The notes under the pieces are model-generated. The model saw nothing but the letters and a program-made list of their open reading frames with translations, searched no databases and was not told where the DNA came from. A program made the translations under genes and the position numbers. Below are positions 27,858-36,687 of a DNA stretch of 64,000 nt, in pieces; the first letter of the stretch is position 1, and each line of letters begins with the position of its first letter. Source of the stretch: Sinorhizobium terangae (GTDB lineage Bacteria > Pseudomonadota > Alphaproteobacteria > Rhizobiales > Rhizobiaceae); contig NZ_WITC01000095.1 in the NCBI RefSeq assembly GCF_009601505.1, positions 1 through 64,000 on the forward strand, read 5' to 3'.

Positions 27858-30194
27858 ATGTTTTTCGACGACGAAATCGCCACTGCGCGCACCCGGCACA
27901 ACGAGGCGCGCTGGGGCTTTTATCTGGCGCTCGCGGCACTTGCGGCCTGCATCGTGATGATCCTCGGCCTGTTGGCGCAGGCTTCAGCTCAAGCGGCCGA
28001 ACCCAGGCCGCAGCGGCTGGCCGGCTATGTCCGCCCCAATGACATGGGGACCGGCACACTGCTCTTTCCTTCCAGGGAACCTGGCTATTTCGTCGAGGCG
28101 CCACGGCTGGCAACCGACGTCGAGATAAACGTCAACGGTCCCATCATGCGGACCCGTGTCACCCAGCGCTTCGAAAACCCGAGCAAGGGCTGGGTCGAGG
28201 GCACCTACGTCTTTCCGCTCCCCGAGGACTCCGCCGTCGATACGCTGAAGATGCAGATCGGCGATCGCTTCATCGAGGGAAAGATCAAGCGGCGGGCCGA
28301 GGCCAAGGAAATCTACGAACAGGCCAAGGCCGAGGGCAAAAAGGCCGCGCTTCTCGAGCAGCAGCGACCAAACATCTTCACCAACCAGGTCGCCAATATC
28401 GGTCCAGGCGAAACCATCGTCGTGCAGATCGAGTATCAGAGCGGCGTTCGCCAGTCGAACGGGGTCTTTTCCTTCCGCTTCCCGATGGTCGTCGCGCCCC
28501 GTTACAATCCGCAGCCGATCGTCAACACGGTCGATATCGACGGCCGCAGCGGCTATGCCGTGAGCGAGCCGGTTCCGGATCGGGAGAAGATCGAGGCGCC
28601 GGTGCTCGATCCGAAAGAAAACGCCAAGGTCAACCCGGTAACGCTCACGGTCAACCTCAAGGCCGGTTTCCCGATCGCAAGCGTTAGCTCGCCCTATCAC
28701 GAGGTCGAAATCGCATCACTCGACGAACTCAGCCGCCGGATCACGCTCAAAAACGGCAGCGTTCCGGCCGACAAGGATTTCGAACTGAGCTGGAAGGCGA
28801 TCGAAGGCAAGAGCCCCTATGCCGGTCTCTTCCGCGAGACGGTGGGCGGCAAGACCTATCTGCTTGCCTTCGTGACGCCGCCATCTGCCGTCGAGGCCGG
28901 CAAGGCAGTCAAGCGCGAGGTCGTTTTCGTCATCGACAATTCCGGCTCGATGGCCGGCCCATCGATGGAACAGGCCAAGGAGAGCCTTGCGCTGGCGATT
29001 TCACGACTGAACAACGATGACCGCTTCAACGTCATCCGCTTCGACGACACGATGACCGTGCACTTTCCCGAACTCGTTGCCGCCACGCCCGACAAGCGCG
29101 AGGATGCCATCGCGTTCGTGCGCGCGCTCACCGCTGAGGGTGGCACGGAAATGTTGCCGGCGCTGGAGGCGGCCCTTCGCACCCAGGGACCGGTGCAACC
29201 CGGCGCCTTGCGCCAGGTGATTTTCCTTACCGACGGCGCTATCGGCAACGAGAGCCAGCTTTTCGACGAGATCCGCAACAGTCGCGGCGATGCCCGTGTC
29301 TTTACCGTCGGTATCGGTTCCGCTCCCAACAGCCATTTCATGACCAAGGCCGCCGAGTATGGCCGTGGCACCTTCACCCTGATCGGCTCGGAGAGCGAGG
29401 TCGCCTCCCGCATGGTTGAGCTTTTCGAGAAACTCGAAAACCCGGTCATGACCGAAATTTCAGCTGCGTTTGACGGTATTGCCGCAGCGGACATCACCCC
29501 CGACCCTATGCCCGACCTCTACCGCGGCGAACCGGTGGTGCTGACGGCGGAGCTTGCCGGCGCAGCGCCGGAAGGCAAGCTCAGGATCGTCGGCAAGGCG
29601 GGAGACCAACCCTGGCGGGTCGAGATGGACATCGCCAAGGCGGCACCTGGCGAGGGCATCGCCAAGCTCTGGGCGCGCCGCAAGATCGATGATCTCGAGG
29701 CGAGCGCCGCGGCAATCGCGGATCCGGCTGAACTCGATCGGCAGATCGAGACCGTCGCGCTGGCTCATCATCTCGTGTCACGCGTCACCAGCCTTGTCGC
29801 GGTCGACGTCACCCCTTCCCGCCCGGCCGGAGAGCCGCTCGCCGGCGCCAAGGTTCCGTTGAACCTTCCGGAAGGATGGGATTTCGGCAAGGTCTTTGGC
29901 GAGAACCCGGCCGACCCGGGCAAGATCGATGAGCGTGAGGCAGCGGGCGACCGGAGCGAACGCGCCATGCTGGTTGCCGACCGCATGGCCGCAGCACCGA
30001 CGGCGCGCGCCGCAACCCTGATCGCCGAGGCGAACAACCAGGTGAACCTGCCGCAGACGGCAACCGAGGCCGACAGGCAGATACTGATCGGTCTGATGCT
30101 GCTTGCGATCGCGCTCCTGGCCGGCACCACCTTCGCTTTCTGGCGGGAGCAGATCGCCGCGTTCATTGTCGAAAGGGTTCACCGCCATGGCTGA
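27858..30194 (+). CDS. VIT/vWA-domain sortase substrate protein
   Basis: 778 residues from ATG at 27858 after GGGGGTATGCA. Order: short cytoplasmic start, N-terminal membrane or signal segment (residues 18-40, LALAALAACIVMILGLLAQA), VIT domain (about 60-190, with RTRVTQRFENPSKGWVEGTY), and a vWA domain from about 290 with the MIDAS motif DNSGSMAGPS. The C-terminal sorting signal is LPQTA about 48 residues from the end, then a hydrophobic helix (GLMLLAIALLAGTTFAF) and a basic tail (VERVHRHG). This is the architecture of the marine-proteobacterial sortase target family. The sortase gene overlaps its end by 8 bases. It should be exported and cleaved or anchored by that sortase. Role possibly adhesive or metal-dependent protein binding. 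Confidence 0.9.
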   Translation: MFFDDEIATARTRHNEARWGFYLALAALAACIVMILGLLAQASAQAAEPRPQRLAGYVRPNDMGTGTLLFPSREPGYFVEAPRLATDVEINVNGPIMRTRVTQRFENPSKGWVEGTYVFPLPEDSAVDTLKMQIGDRFIEGKIKRRAEAKEIYEQAKAEGKKAALLEQQRPNIFTNQVANIGPGETIVVQIEYQSGVRQSNGVFSFRFPMVVAPRYNPQPIVNTVDIDGRSGYAVSEPVPDREKIEAPVLDPKENAKVNPVTLTVNLKAGFPIASVSSPYHEVEIASLDELSRRITLKNGSVPADKDFELSWKAIEGKSPYAGLFRETVGGKTYLLAFVTPPSAVEAGKAVKREVVFVIDNSGSMAGPSMEQAKESLALAISRLNNDDRFNVIRFDDTMTVHFPELVAATPDKREDAIAFVRALTAEGGTEMLPALEAALRTQGPVQPGALRQVIFLTDGAIGNESQLFDEIRNSRGDARVFTVGIGSAPNSHFMTKAAEYGRGTFTLIGSESEVASRMVELFEKLENPVMTEISAAFDGIAAADITPDPMPDLYRGEPVVLTAELAGAAPEGKLRIVGKAGDQPWRVEMDIAKAAPGEGIAKLWARRKIDDLEASAAAIADPAELDRQIETVALAHHLVSRVTSLVAVDVTPSRPAGEPLAGAKVPLNLPEGWDFGKVFGENPADPGKIDEREAAGDRSERAMLVADRMAAAPTARAATLIAEANNQVNLPQTATEADRQILIGLMLLAIALLAGTTFAFWREQIAAFIVERVHRHG

Positions 30195-30855
30195 CGACGA
30201 TGATTTCTCCGGGCAGCGTGCCGGCTTTCTTGCCAGACTGTCGGCGATCGAAACGATCGTCGTGGCGATCATCGCCCTCGTTGCGCTTGCCGGCCTGCTG
30301 CTGATCGGCAAGGGCTTCTACATGAAGGCCAAGGCCGAGGTTTCGCAGGTCCTGTTGCGAAAGAGTTTCGAAGAACAGCTTCGCGGCAACGCCGACGGCA
30401 GGCCCTGGCCTTGGGCGGATTTCGAGACCGAGGCGGAAATCTCCGCACCCCGCATCAATCGCTCGGCAATCGTCCTTGCCGGAGCAAGCGGCGAGGCTCT
30501 TGCCTTTGGCCCCGCCTGGCTCGCCAACACGCCACTACCAGGCGATGAAGGAACATCCGTGATCGCCGCCCATCGCGACACGCATTTCCGCTGGCTGAAG
30601 GACGTGAGCCCCGGTGACCTCCTGGTGCTGACGCGCAAGGATGGCCGCCGCTTCATTTTCCGCGCCGGCGAAGGCCGTGTCGCCCGCTGGGACGAAAGCG
30701 GCATCAACGCGTCTGCCAGCGGACACCACCTTGCGCTCGCCACGTGCTGGCCCTTCGATGCCGTCGAACAGGGGCCGATGCGCTATATCGTCAATGCTGA
30801 ACTCGTCGGCGAGCAGCGCGCCGTTCCGCTCACCACGGGCTCGATCTCCCGATAA
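30187..30855 (+). CDS. Gram-negative (marine proteobacterial type) sortase
   Basis: 222 residues. An N-terminal membrane helix (about 22-44, VVAIIALVALAGLLLIGKGF) anchors a class-C/D-like sortase domain. Catalytic residues are visible: His in VIAAHRDTHF, Cys in LALATCWPFDA, and an Arg downstream in GPMRYIVNAEL. Sortases cleave LPxT-like motifs by transpeptidation. The gene overlaps the VIT/vWA gene by 8 bases and that protein ends with LPQTA plus a membrane helix, so this is a dedicated one-enzyme one-substrate pair. What the substrate is attached to in a Gram-negative cell is not known. Confidence 0.92.
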   Translation: MADDDDFSGQRAGFLARLSAIETIVVAIIALVALAGLLLIGKGFYMKAKAEVSQVLLRKSFEEQLRGNADGRPWPWADFETEAEISAPRINRSAIVLAGASGEALAFGPAWLANTPLPGDEGTSVIAAHRDTHFRWLKDVSPGDLLVLTRKDGRRFIFRAGEGRVARWDESGINASASGHHLALATCWPFDAVEQGPMRYIVNAELVGEQRAVPLTTGSISR

Positions 30856-30938
30856 AGCCGTTTTGATCCGATTTGACTTGAAAGACAGGCGCCTGCGCCC
30901 CAGCTTACCTCAACCGAAGGCACAATCCGGAGAATGGC

Positions 30939-32129
30939 ATGCGGCGCTCGCTCTTGAGGGCAGGTTTGACGAACCTCCCGGCCCTGTTGACGCGGCCTGC
31001 GGCCCTTTGTCTTTCCGGCTTTCTCTGCCTCCTTGCCCCGCCGGTCGCGACCGCACAAGGGGCGCAGGAATTTTCCACCCAGACCGGCACAGTTCTCGTC
31101 GAAACGCTCGCAACCGGGCTCCGCCACCCCTGGGCTATCGAGGTGATGCCGGACGGCGGCCTCGTCGTCACCGAGCGCCCGGGACGGCTGCGCATCCTGC
31201 GCGACGGCGAGCTATCCGCCCCGATCGATGGCGTGCCCGATGTGGCCGCTCGCGGCCAGGGCGGATTGCTCGATGTGGCCCTCGATCCGCAATTCGCCAC
31301 CAACCGCGTGCTTTACCTGACCTACTCCGCCAGTGACGGCGACGGCTATGGCACGGTGCTTGTGCGAGCGGCTCTCTCCGACGACCAACGGCGCTTGAGT
31401 GACATCAAGGAACTGTTCCGGATGAGCAAGTTCACCGGCGGGGGCCAGCATTTCGGCTCGCGCATCGCCATCGACAAGGACGGCAGCCTGTTCTTCGGCA
31501 TTGGTGATCGCGGTCAAGGTGACCGGGCGCAGGACCCGCGCGACCACGCCGGCGCCATTCTGCACATCAACCCCGACGGCAGCATTCCGGCTTCCAACCC
31601 CTATCGCGGCGGCACCGAAGGTCTCGCCGAGATCTGGTCGAAAGGACACCGCAATCCGCAAGGCATCACCTTCGACCGGGGTGACGGCAAGCTCTTGACC
31701 GTCGAGCATGGTGCGCGCGGCGGTGATGAAGTGAACAACCCGCAGCCGGGCAAGAACTACGGCTGGCCGGTGATCACCTACGGCAAAGACTACTCCGGCG
31801 CAGAAATCGGCGAAGGCACGGCCAAGGAGGGCCTTGAACAGCCTCTCTACTATTGGGATCCGTCGATCGCCCCGGGGGCGCTCGCTGTTTACCGCGGCAG
31901 CATGTTCCCGGAATGGGACGGCGACCTCTTGGTCGCGGCGCTGAAATACCAATTGCTCGTCCGCCTGGAGAGAGACGAAAACGGCGCGATCACCTCCGAG
32001 GAACGACTGTTCGACGGCGAATTCGGCCGCATCCGGGATGTGATCGTGGCGCCGGACGGCGCGCTGCTGATGGTGACCGACGAAGACAATGGCGCCGTTC
32101 TCCGAGTCTCCAAGGCTCCGACCCAGTAA
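30939..32129 (+). CDS. PQQ-dependent soluble aldose dehydrogenase (YliI/Asd-like)
   Basis: 396 residues with a signal peptide ending PPVATAQG near residue 40. The glucose/sorbosone dehydrogenase beta-propeller is clear: LRHPWAIEVMPDGGLVVTERPG, GQGGLLDVALDPQF, GGQHFGSRIAIDKDG (the GGQHFGSR His is the catalytic base in relatives), GHRNPQGITFD, VEHGARGGDEVN and NYGWPVITYG. It oxidises aldose sugars in the periplasm with PQQ, passing electrons to the respiratory chain. It lies 83 bases after the sortase on the same strand and could be read through, although the functions are unrelated. Confidence 0.92.
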   Translation: MRRSLLRAGLTNLPALLTRPAALCLSGFLCLLAPPVATAQGAQEFSTQTGTVLVETLATGLRHPWAIEVMPDGGLVVTERPGRLRILRDGELSAPIDGVPDVAARGQGGLLDVALDPQFATNRVLYLTYSASDGDGYGTVLVRAALSDDQRRLSDIKELFRMSKFTGGGQHFGSRIAIDKDGSLFFGIGDRGQGDRAQDPRDHAGAILHINPDGSIPASNPYRGGTEGLAEIWSKGHRNPQGITFDRGDGKLLTVEHGARGGDEVNNPQPGKNYGWPVITYGKDYSGAEIGEGTAKEGLEQPLYYWDPSIAPGALAVYRGSMFPEWDGDLLVAALKYQLLVRLERDENGAITSEERLFDGEFGRIRDVIVAPDGALLMVTDEDNGAVLRVSKAPTQ

Positions 32130-32183
32130 CGGCGTTCAGTGCACATCCAGAAAAAGTGACGGCTTTCCATCCGGAATTGGGTT

Positions 32184-32621
32184 TCAGCCCGTTCGAAGCG
32201 ATGCCCGCACCTCCTTGCGAAACATGAATTTTAGCCCCGACCAGACCGGGTCGATGGCGCAGACCTTCACATCCACGAGATCGAGCGGCAGAAATATCTC
32301 GCGCAAATCATTCTCGGTCAGGTCCGTCGCAACGCCCGAGGACCGGTTCGGCCACGAGACCCAGAACATTCCGTCCGCCCTAAGCCACGCCGGGAGCGCA
32401 TCGGCCCGACTTTCGAGCGCGGTCCGGTCGGTTTCGAAGACATGGATGTAGTCATAGCGGCGTGAGACGGTCCGGCCGATCGAAGTGTCGGCAAGTGCGA
32501 AACCGGGAAAGGCAGCAATTTCAGGAAGGGTGGACGGAACGGCAAGAATGAGCGCGGTCTGCCCGTCGCGCAGGCCGAGCTTTTTTATCAGTGGTGTTCC
32601 GGAATAGCCTGCGTCGCTCAT
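32184..32621 (-). CDS. DUF3052 family protein
   Basis: 145 residues. It starts MSDAGYSGTPLIKKLGLRDGQTALIL, the typical DUF3052 opening, followed by YDYIHVFETDR and MFWVSWPNRSSGVATDLTENDLRE, the second conserved block. The family is small, cytoplasmic and uncharacterised. It is convergent with the sugar dehydrogenase and overlaps only non-coding upstream sequence of the EamA gene on the other strand. Confidence 0.8.
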   Translation of the reverse strand: MSDAGYSGTPLIKKLGLRDGQTALILAVPSTLPEIAAFPGFALADTSIGRTVSRRYDYIHVFETDRTALESRADALPAWLRADGMFWVSWPNRSSGVATDLTENDLREIFLPLDLVDVKVCAIDPVWSGLKFMFRKEVRASLRTG

Positions 32622-32806
32622 CGGATCACGTCAGGTCCCTACGGCGGGAGTCGCCATCGTCACATCACCGGTTTTTCCCCATCGAGGAGGCGAAGGATGA
32701 GGCTTGCCCCGCAAAAACGCAACTGATAGAGCGGCTTTGCAATCACCGGAGCGGCATGGCTTTGGATTGCCTCGATCCAGAACCGTCACGATCCGGGAGC
32801 ACAGCC

Positions 32807-33706
32807 GTGACTCGCCTCCAGGCCAATCTATTCCTGCTGTTTTCCGGTGCGATCTGGGGGGCCGGTTTTGTCGCTCAATCGACTGCGATGGAGGCAATCG
32901 GTCCGCTCTGGTTCATCGGCCTGCGTTTCGCGATCGCGACGATCGTCGCGCTGCCGCTGGCGGTTGTCGAAGGAAAAATTGCCAAGAAGCCGCTTCCGCA
33001 AAAATCGATCCGCAACTTCATTGTCATCGGCCTGGCGCTCTTCGGCGGCGCGGTGACGCAGCAGTTCGGGCTTCTGACGACGAGCGTGACCAATTCCGGC
33101 TTTCTGACGGGGCTCTACGTCGTCTTCGTACCGATATTGACCGTCGTGTTCCTGCGCCGCAGGCCGCATTGGGTCATCTGGCCGGGCGCCCTGCTTGCGA
33201 CCTTCGGCATCTTCCTTCTGAGCGGTGGGGCACTTTCGAGCCTGACCGGCGGAGATCTCCTGACGATCGTCTGTGCGCTCTTCTGGGCAATCCAGATGCT
33301 GCTCGTCGGCATCTTCGCCTCCGATACCGGTCGCCCGATGCTGCTATCGATGGTGCAATTCGCCGTCTGCGCCGTGCTTGGTTGCGTACTCGCAGCCTTC
33401 ACCGAACCGCTAAGCCTCGAGGTGATCGAGAACGCCCTGCCCCAGATCCTTTACGCCGGCGTGTTTTCAAGCGGCGTCGCCTTCATCTGCCAGGTTGTCG
33501 GCCAGCGCTACACGACGGCACCGCAGGCGGCGATCTTCCTGTCAAGCGAGGCTCTTTTCGCCGCTCTTTTCGGGGGGCTGCTGCTTGGCGAAGTCATCAC
33601 GCCAATCGGTTACCTTGGCTGCGCCGTCATTTTCGTGGCGATGCTGGCGGTGGAACTCATTCCTGAACTGGCGAAACGGCGCCAGGAGGCAGAAGCAGCC
33701 GCTTGA
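32807..33706 (+). CDS. EamA/DMT-family transporter
   Basis: 299 residues if started at GTG 32807 (VTRLQANLFLLFSGAIWGAGFVAQ), which follows GGGAGCACAGCC; an in-frame ATG at 32756 after GGAGCGGC would add 17 residues. About ten membrane helices are seen, in two EamA repeats (first SGAIWGAGFVAQSTAM, second CALFWAIQMLLVGIFAS). DMT carriers export small metabolites such as amino acids, purines or drugs; substrate not predictable. The last helices end VAMLAVELIPELAKRRQE. Divergent from the DUF3052 gene. Confidence 0.88.
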   Translation: MTRLQANLFLLFSGAIWGAGFVAQSTAMEAIGPLWFIGLRFAIATIVALPLAVVEGKIAKKPLPQKSIRNFIVIGLALFGGAVTQQFGLLTTSVTNSGFLTGLYVVFVPILTVVFLRRRPHWVIWPGALLATFGIFLLSGGALSSLTGGDLLTIVCALFWAIQMLLVGIFASDTGRPMLLSMVQFAVCAVLGCVLAAFTEPLSLEVIENALPQILYAGVFSSGVAFICQVVGQRYTTAPQAAIFLSSEALFAALFGGLLLGEVITPIGYLGCAVIFVAMLAVELIPELAKRRQEAEAAA

Positions 33707-34483
33707 TGCGACTCAACCTACAGCGCCCGGCGTCCGATCAGACGGCTCGCTGTAGACTTTGAAATCCTGCATGATTTTGTCCTTAAACCGATTCCGATTT
33801 TAGGAATCATGCCTTAGGCAAGAATTCTCTGTACAGCGGGCAAGCTGAACTTACGGTATTACTTATTACTGTCCAGTAGCGCCAATTTTGCTTCGGAATG
33901 AGACAAGCCAAGCACCACCGCGGGCGAAGTTTGCTGTATTCCTTGCAGATTTTCTGCAAAGATTTGCGACAGAGCTTTGCCGCTTCCGGAACATGAGACA
34001 TATCAGGCGCTTGCGATTTTCGAACGAAACCGCGCGAAGCCGCGGCATGATCGAGAGCGACAAAATATGACGCAAATCGTCCAGTCCAGCCGCACGCGTG
34101 TTCAAAAAGCTGTGATTTCAACAGCTTGCGATGCGTTCATAATATCCCGCGCCGCGACGGCAACTGATCGATTTTTGAGCAATGGCAAGCTGCAATACCT
34201 CGTCAGAAAAGTTTTGCTTGCCAATTCAAAATAAACCCATCACTCTTACTGTGTTCGGGCAATCTGCGAACACGGGAAGATCTTGAATTATAAGCGGGCC
34301 GGAGACGCAAGCCACTCCGGGCGGCCAGATCGGGGGGGAGGCTTGTTTTCCCTTCTTATGGCTGGTCGCGATAACAGGACCCTTTCCTCAAATTTCGAGA
34401 ACTGCCTGCCCCCACGCCCATTTTGGGCAAAACTGCAATGCTGCCCGCGCCGTCAAGCGGGTGGAGAGAAAAGGACCTGACGC
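33707..34483. other. Long gene-poor stretch before the cold-shock gene
   Basis: 777 bases. The first part (33718-33813) is a mosaic repeat. From about 33830 to 34260 the sequence is visibly richer in A/T than the neighbourhood and has no gene with a good start or domain; a 104-codon minus frame at 33807-34121 is unlikely to be real. From about 34280 to 34483 lies the leader of the cold-shock gene, with hairpin potential (CCGGAG / CTCCGG near 34300 and GCCCATTTTGGGC near 34418). Confidence 0.5.
33718..33813. repeat. Mosaic intergenic palindromic repeat, copy 2
   Basis: Two modules: a hairpin with CTACAGCG ... CGCTGTAG arms (33718-33755) and a second with TGCATGATT ... GGAATCATGC (33769-33813). 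Both modules recur in other copies, such as 37994-38094 in reverse order. Confidence 0.75.
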
Positions 34484-34699
34484 ATGGCCGAAACTGGCAC
34501 TGTAAAATTCTTCAACACCGACAAGGGCTTTGGTTTCATCAAGCCTGACAATGGTGGTGCAGACATCTTCGTACATATTTCAGCCGTGCAGGCTTCGGGC
34601 CTGAGCGGCCTTACGGAAAATCAGAAGGTAAGCTTCGACACCGAACCGGATCGCCGCGGCAAAGGCCCGAAGGCGGTCAACCTGCAGATCGCCGGCTGA
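34484..34699 (+). CDS. Cold-shock domain protein
   Basis: 71 residues, a single cold-shock domain. RNP1 is KGFGFIKP at 14-21 and RNP2 is DIFVHISAV at 27-35. It binds single-stranded RNA or DNA and acts as an RNA chaperone. The start follows AAAAGGACCTGACGC. The gene is preceded by a long leader that may be transcribed, as is common for csp genes, and ends in a clear terminator. Its paralogue number in the genome is not visible here. Confidence 0.95.
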   Translation: MAETGTVKFFNTDKGFGFIKPDNGGADIFVHISAVQASGLSGLTENQKVSFDTEPDRRGKGPKAVNLQIAG

Positions 34700-34734
34700 T
34701 ACGGCCTCTGCTGACATTTAAGTTTAAGTTGCAG

Positions 34735-34758
34735 CCCGGCAAACTTGCCGGGTTTTTT
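34735..34758 (+). terminator. Cold-shock gene terminator
   Basis: Perfect 8-bp arms CCCGGCAA / TTGCCGGG followed by TTTTTT, 36 bases after the stop. Confidence 0.85.
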
Positions 34759-34848
34759 CATTCAGGCTGCGTTCAGTTTGGACGCCATAGAGTCCGTTCA
34801 TGATGAAAACCGGAACTGATTCCGGCCCCATGCATAGGATTGAAGCCC

Positions 34849-35277
34849 ATGAACAAATTCATCAAAGCCGCTGTTCTCTCCGTTGCCGCAGCTGCGGTGG
34901 TCCTCCCGACCTTCGGTACCGCCCAAGCAGGAGATCACGATGATGCATGGGCCGCGGGCGCCGTGGGCCTAGTCACAGGCACGCTCATCGGAGGCGCGAT
35001 CGCCTCGCAGCCGCGCTACTACAGCGAGCCGGTCTATAGCCAGCGCGTCTATGTCGATCCGGAACCCGAATATTACGAGCCCCGCCCGGTCTACCAGCCG
35101 CGTCCGGTTTACCAGGCTCGCCCGGTCTATCGCCGCGTCGCTGTGGAGAGCTACGGCCTCGAACCGTGGACACCGGCCTGGTATCGCTATTGCTCGCAGC
35201 GCTACCGCTCGTTCGATCCGGACAGCGGCACCTTCGTCGGTTATGACGGCCGCAGCCATTTCTGCACCGCCGGCTGA
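34849..35277 (+). CDS. BA14K-family secreted protein
   Basis: 142 residues. A signal peptide (MNKFIKAAVLSVAAAAVVLP...AQA, about 1-27) leads into a Gly/Ala segment (GAVGLVTGTLIGGAIAS), then a Tyr/Pro-rich low-complexity region with RPVYQ-type repeats (RPVYQPRPVYQARPVYRR), and a C-terminal BA14K module WYRYCSQRYRSFDPDSGTF ... HFC. BA14K proteins are small immunoreactive, possibly lectin-like envelope proteins of Brucella and rhizobia. The ATG at 34849 follows AGGATTGAAGCCC. It has its own terminator. Confidence 0.88.
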   Translation: MNKFIKAAVLSVAAAAVVLPTFGTAQAGDHDDAWAAGAVGLVTGTLIGGAIASQPRYYSEPVYSQRVYVDPEPEYYEPRPVYQPRPVYQARPVYRRVAVESYGLEPWTPAWYRYCSQRYRSFDPDSGTFVGYDGRSHFCTAG

Positions 35278-35298
35278 TAGAAGCGCGGCAGTCTGAAC

Positions 35299-35336
35299 GA
35301 TGGCACACGCCTTTGTACGAGGCGTGTGCCATTTTG
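35299..35336 (+). terminator. Terminator after the BA14K gene
   Basis: 13-bp arms ATGGCACACGCCT / AGGCGTGTGCCAT around TTGTACG, followed by TTTTG. Lies 22 bases after the stop at 35277. Confidence 0.85.
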
Positions 35337-35537
35337 ATTCATGCAGCGTTTCAAGGTGCTGTAGCGCCCTTTGCGCGTCTCCAAAGACGCGCGGCGCTGC
35401 AGGACGAGCTTAATCCTTCGGCTGGCCGAAGGATTAGTGCATCGGCCCGAAAATCGGACCCGATTTTCGGAAAGCACGATGCGTGGAATCAAAGAGTTAC
35501 AGCGTCGTTCGTCCTAAAGGACGCACGGCGCTGTAAT
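35337..35537. repeat. Mosaic intergenic palindromic repeat, copy 3 (longest)
   Basis: About 200 bases built from at least four consecutive hairpins: CTGTAGCGCC.../...GGCGCTGCAG (35359-35401), TAATCCTTCGG / CCGAAGGATTA (35411-35436), CCGAAAATCGG / CGATTTTCGG (35448-35470) and TTACAGCG.../...CGCTGTAA (35497-35536). It fills the gap between convergent genes. Confidence 0.8.
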
Positions 35538-35546
35538 GCCGCAATG

Positions 35547-36188
35547 TCAGAGCCCCCTGAGATAGGGATTGCTGCGGCGTTCCTCGCCGATCTGCCCGCC
35601 GGGCCCGTGGCCGCAGATGAAACCGACGTGATCGCCAAGCGGCAGGATCTTGTCGCGAATCGAGGCAAGCAACTGCTGATGATTGCCGCCGGGCAAGTCG
35701 GTGCGCCCGATCGAACCGTGAAAGAGCACGTCACCCACATGGGCGAAGTTCTGCGCCCTGTTGAAATAGACCACGTGGCCCGGCGCATGGCCCGGACAAT
35801 GCAGCACCTCGAAGACATGATCGCCGAAGGAGACGGTATCACCGTCTTCGAGCCACCGGTCGGGCAAGACGTTCTGCACCTTCATCGTCAAGCCGAAGCG
35901 CTCCGCCTGGCTTTCCAATCGCTCAAGCAGGGGCTGGTCGTCCTTGTGCGGACCGATGATCTCGAGCCCTAGCGCCTCCTTCAATTCCTTGGCGCCGCCG
36001 GCATGATCGATATGGCCGTGCGTGAGCCAAATCGCTTTCAGCGCGATGCCGTTCTCCCGAATCGTCTGCAGGATGATGTCGACGTCACCGCCCGGATCGA
36101 CGACCACGCCCTTCTTGGTTTCACTATCGAACAGGATCGTGCAGTTCTGTTCGAAATGCGTAACCGGGATAATGCCCGCCTGTAACAT
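35547..36188 (-). CDS. MBL-fold hydrolase (YcbL/glyoxalase II-like)
   Basis: 213 residues, a complete small metallo-beta-lactamase domain. Metal ligands: HGHIDH at 57-62 (with His57, His59, Asp61, His62), His134 (CPGHAPGH), Asp153 (VGDVLFHGSIGRTD) and His in the C-terminal FICGHGPGG. This layout is that of the glyoxalase II-like YcbL group, which lacks the glyoxalase II substrate-binding tail. Likely a thioester or related hydrolase in the cytoplasm. It starts MLQAGIIPVTHFEQN and appears monocistronic. Confidence 0.9.
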   Translation of the reverse strand: MLQAGIIPVTHFEQNCTILFDSETKKGVVVDPGGDVDIILQTIRENGIALKAIWLTHGHIDHAGGAKELKEALGLEIIGPHKDDQPLLERLESQAERFGLTMKVQNVLPDRWLEDGDTVSFGDHVFEVLHCPGHAPGHVVYFNRAQNFAHVGDVLFHGSIGRTDLPGGNHQQLLASIRDKILPLGDHVGFICGHGPGGQIGEERRSNPYLRGL

Positions 36189-36311
36189 GCGACCTCGCTT
36201 TGCTTATGGGTCCTCGGTTGAAATGTGGGGGGTGACCCCGCGCATACCAACCCGAACTCGTTCCGTTCCGCGGCCACCTATAGCGACAGAAGGGCGGGAT
36301 GACAGCCCCGT

Positions 36312-36473
36312 TCACCGCAACGAGGCGATTTCCGGTGCCGGAGCTGGCGAAGGCAACTGCACTGTCGTCAGCAGTAAGGCCGATACCGCCAGCTTCGACA
36401 CCACGACGACAATCACCAGCGGGCGAAGCCTCTGGGCCGTCGTCCTGCCTTCATAGATGAGTTCGTGCTCCAT
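36312..36473 (-). CDS. Small single-span membrane protein, unknown
   Basis: 53 residues from an ATG at 36473 after GAGGGTAATGAA. A charged start (MEHELIYEGRTTAQRLRP) precedes one hydrophobic helix (LVIVVVVSKLAVSALLLTT, about 19-38) and a Pro-rich tail. I do not recognise a family. The ribosome site and typical single-helix layout make it plausible, but it is short and could be a chance frame. Confidence 0.45.
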   Translation of the reverse strand: MEHELIYEGRTTAQRLRPLVIVVVVSKLAVSALLLTTVQLPSPAPAPEIASLR

Positions 36474-36687
36474 TTCATTACCCTCGGATTGCAGCAGACC
36501 GCCCCTTCCGGGGACGGGAAAATATCGAAGTTTCACGCGGCCTTTCGACACTCGGGACGGCCGGCCACATCGCTTCGATCGCCGGCGCCGGGACAATGTC
36601 TCTCATCCTCACATTTCGTGATGTCACGGGGGGAACATCCCGGTTCCGCGAGGCGTTTCGCATCCATCACGCAATAGGAGCAAGACG

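Noticed and set aside
33807-34121. A 104-codon minus-strand frame in the A/T-richer gap
   Set aside because: Starts without a convincing ribosome site and has no family features; left as unassigned sequence.
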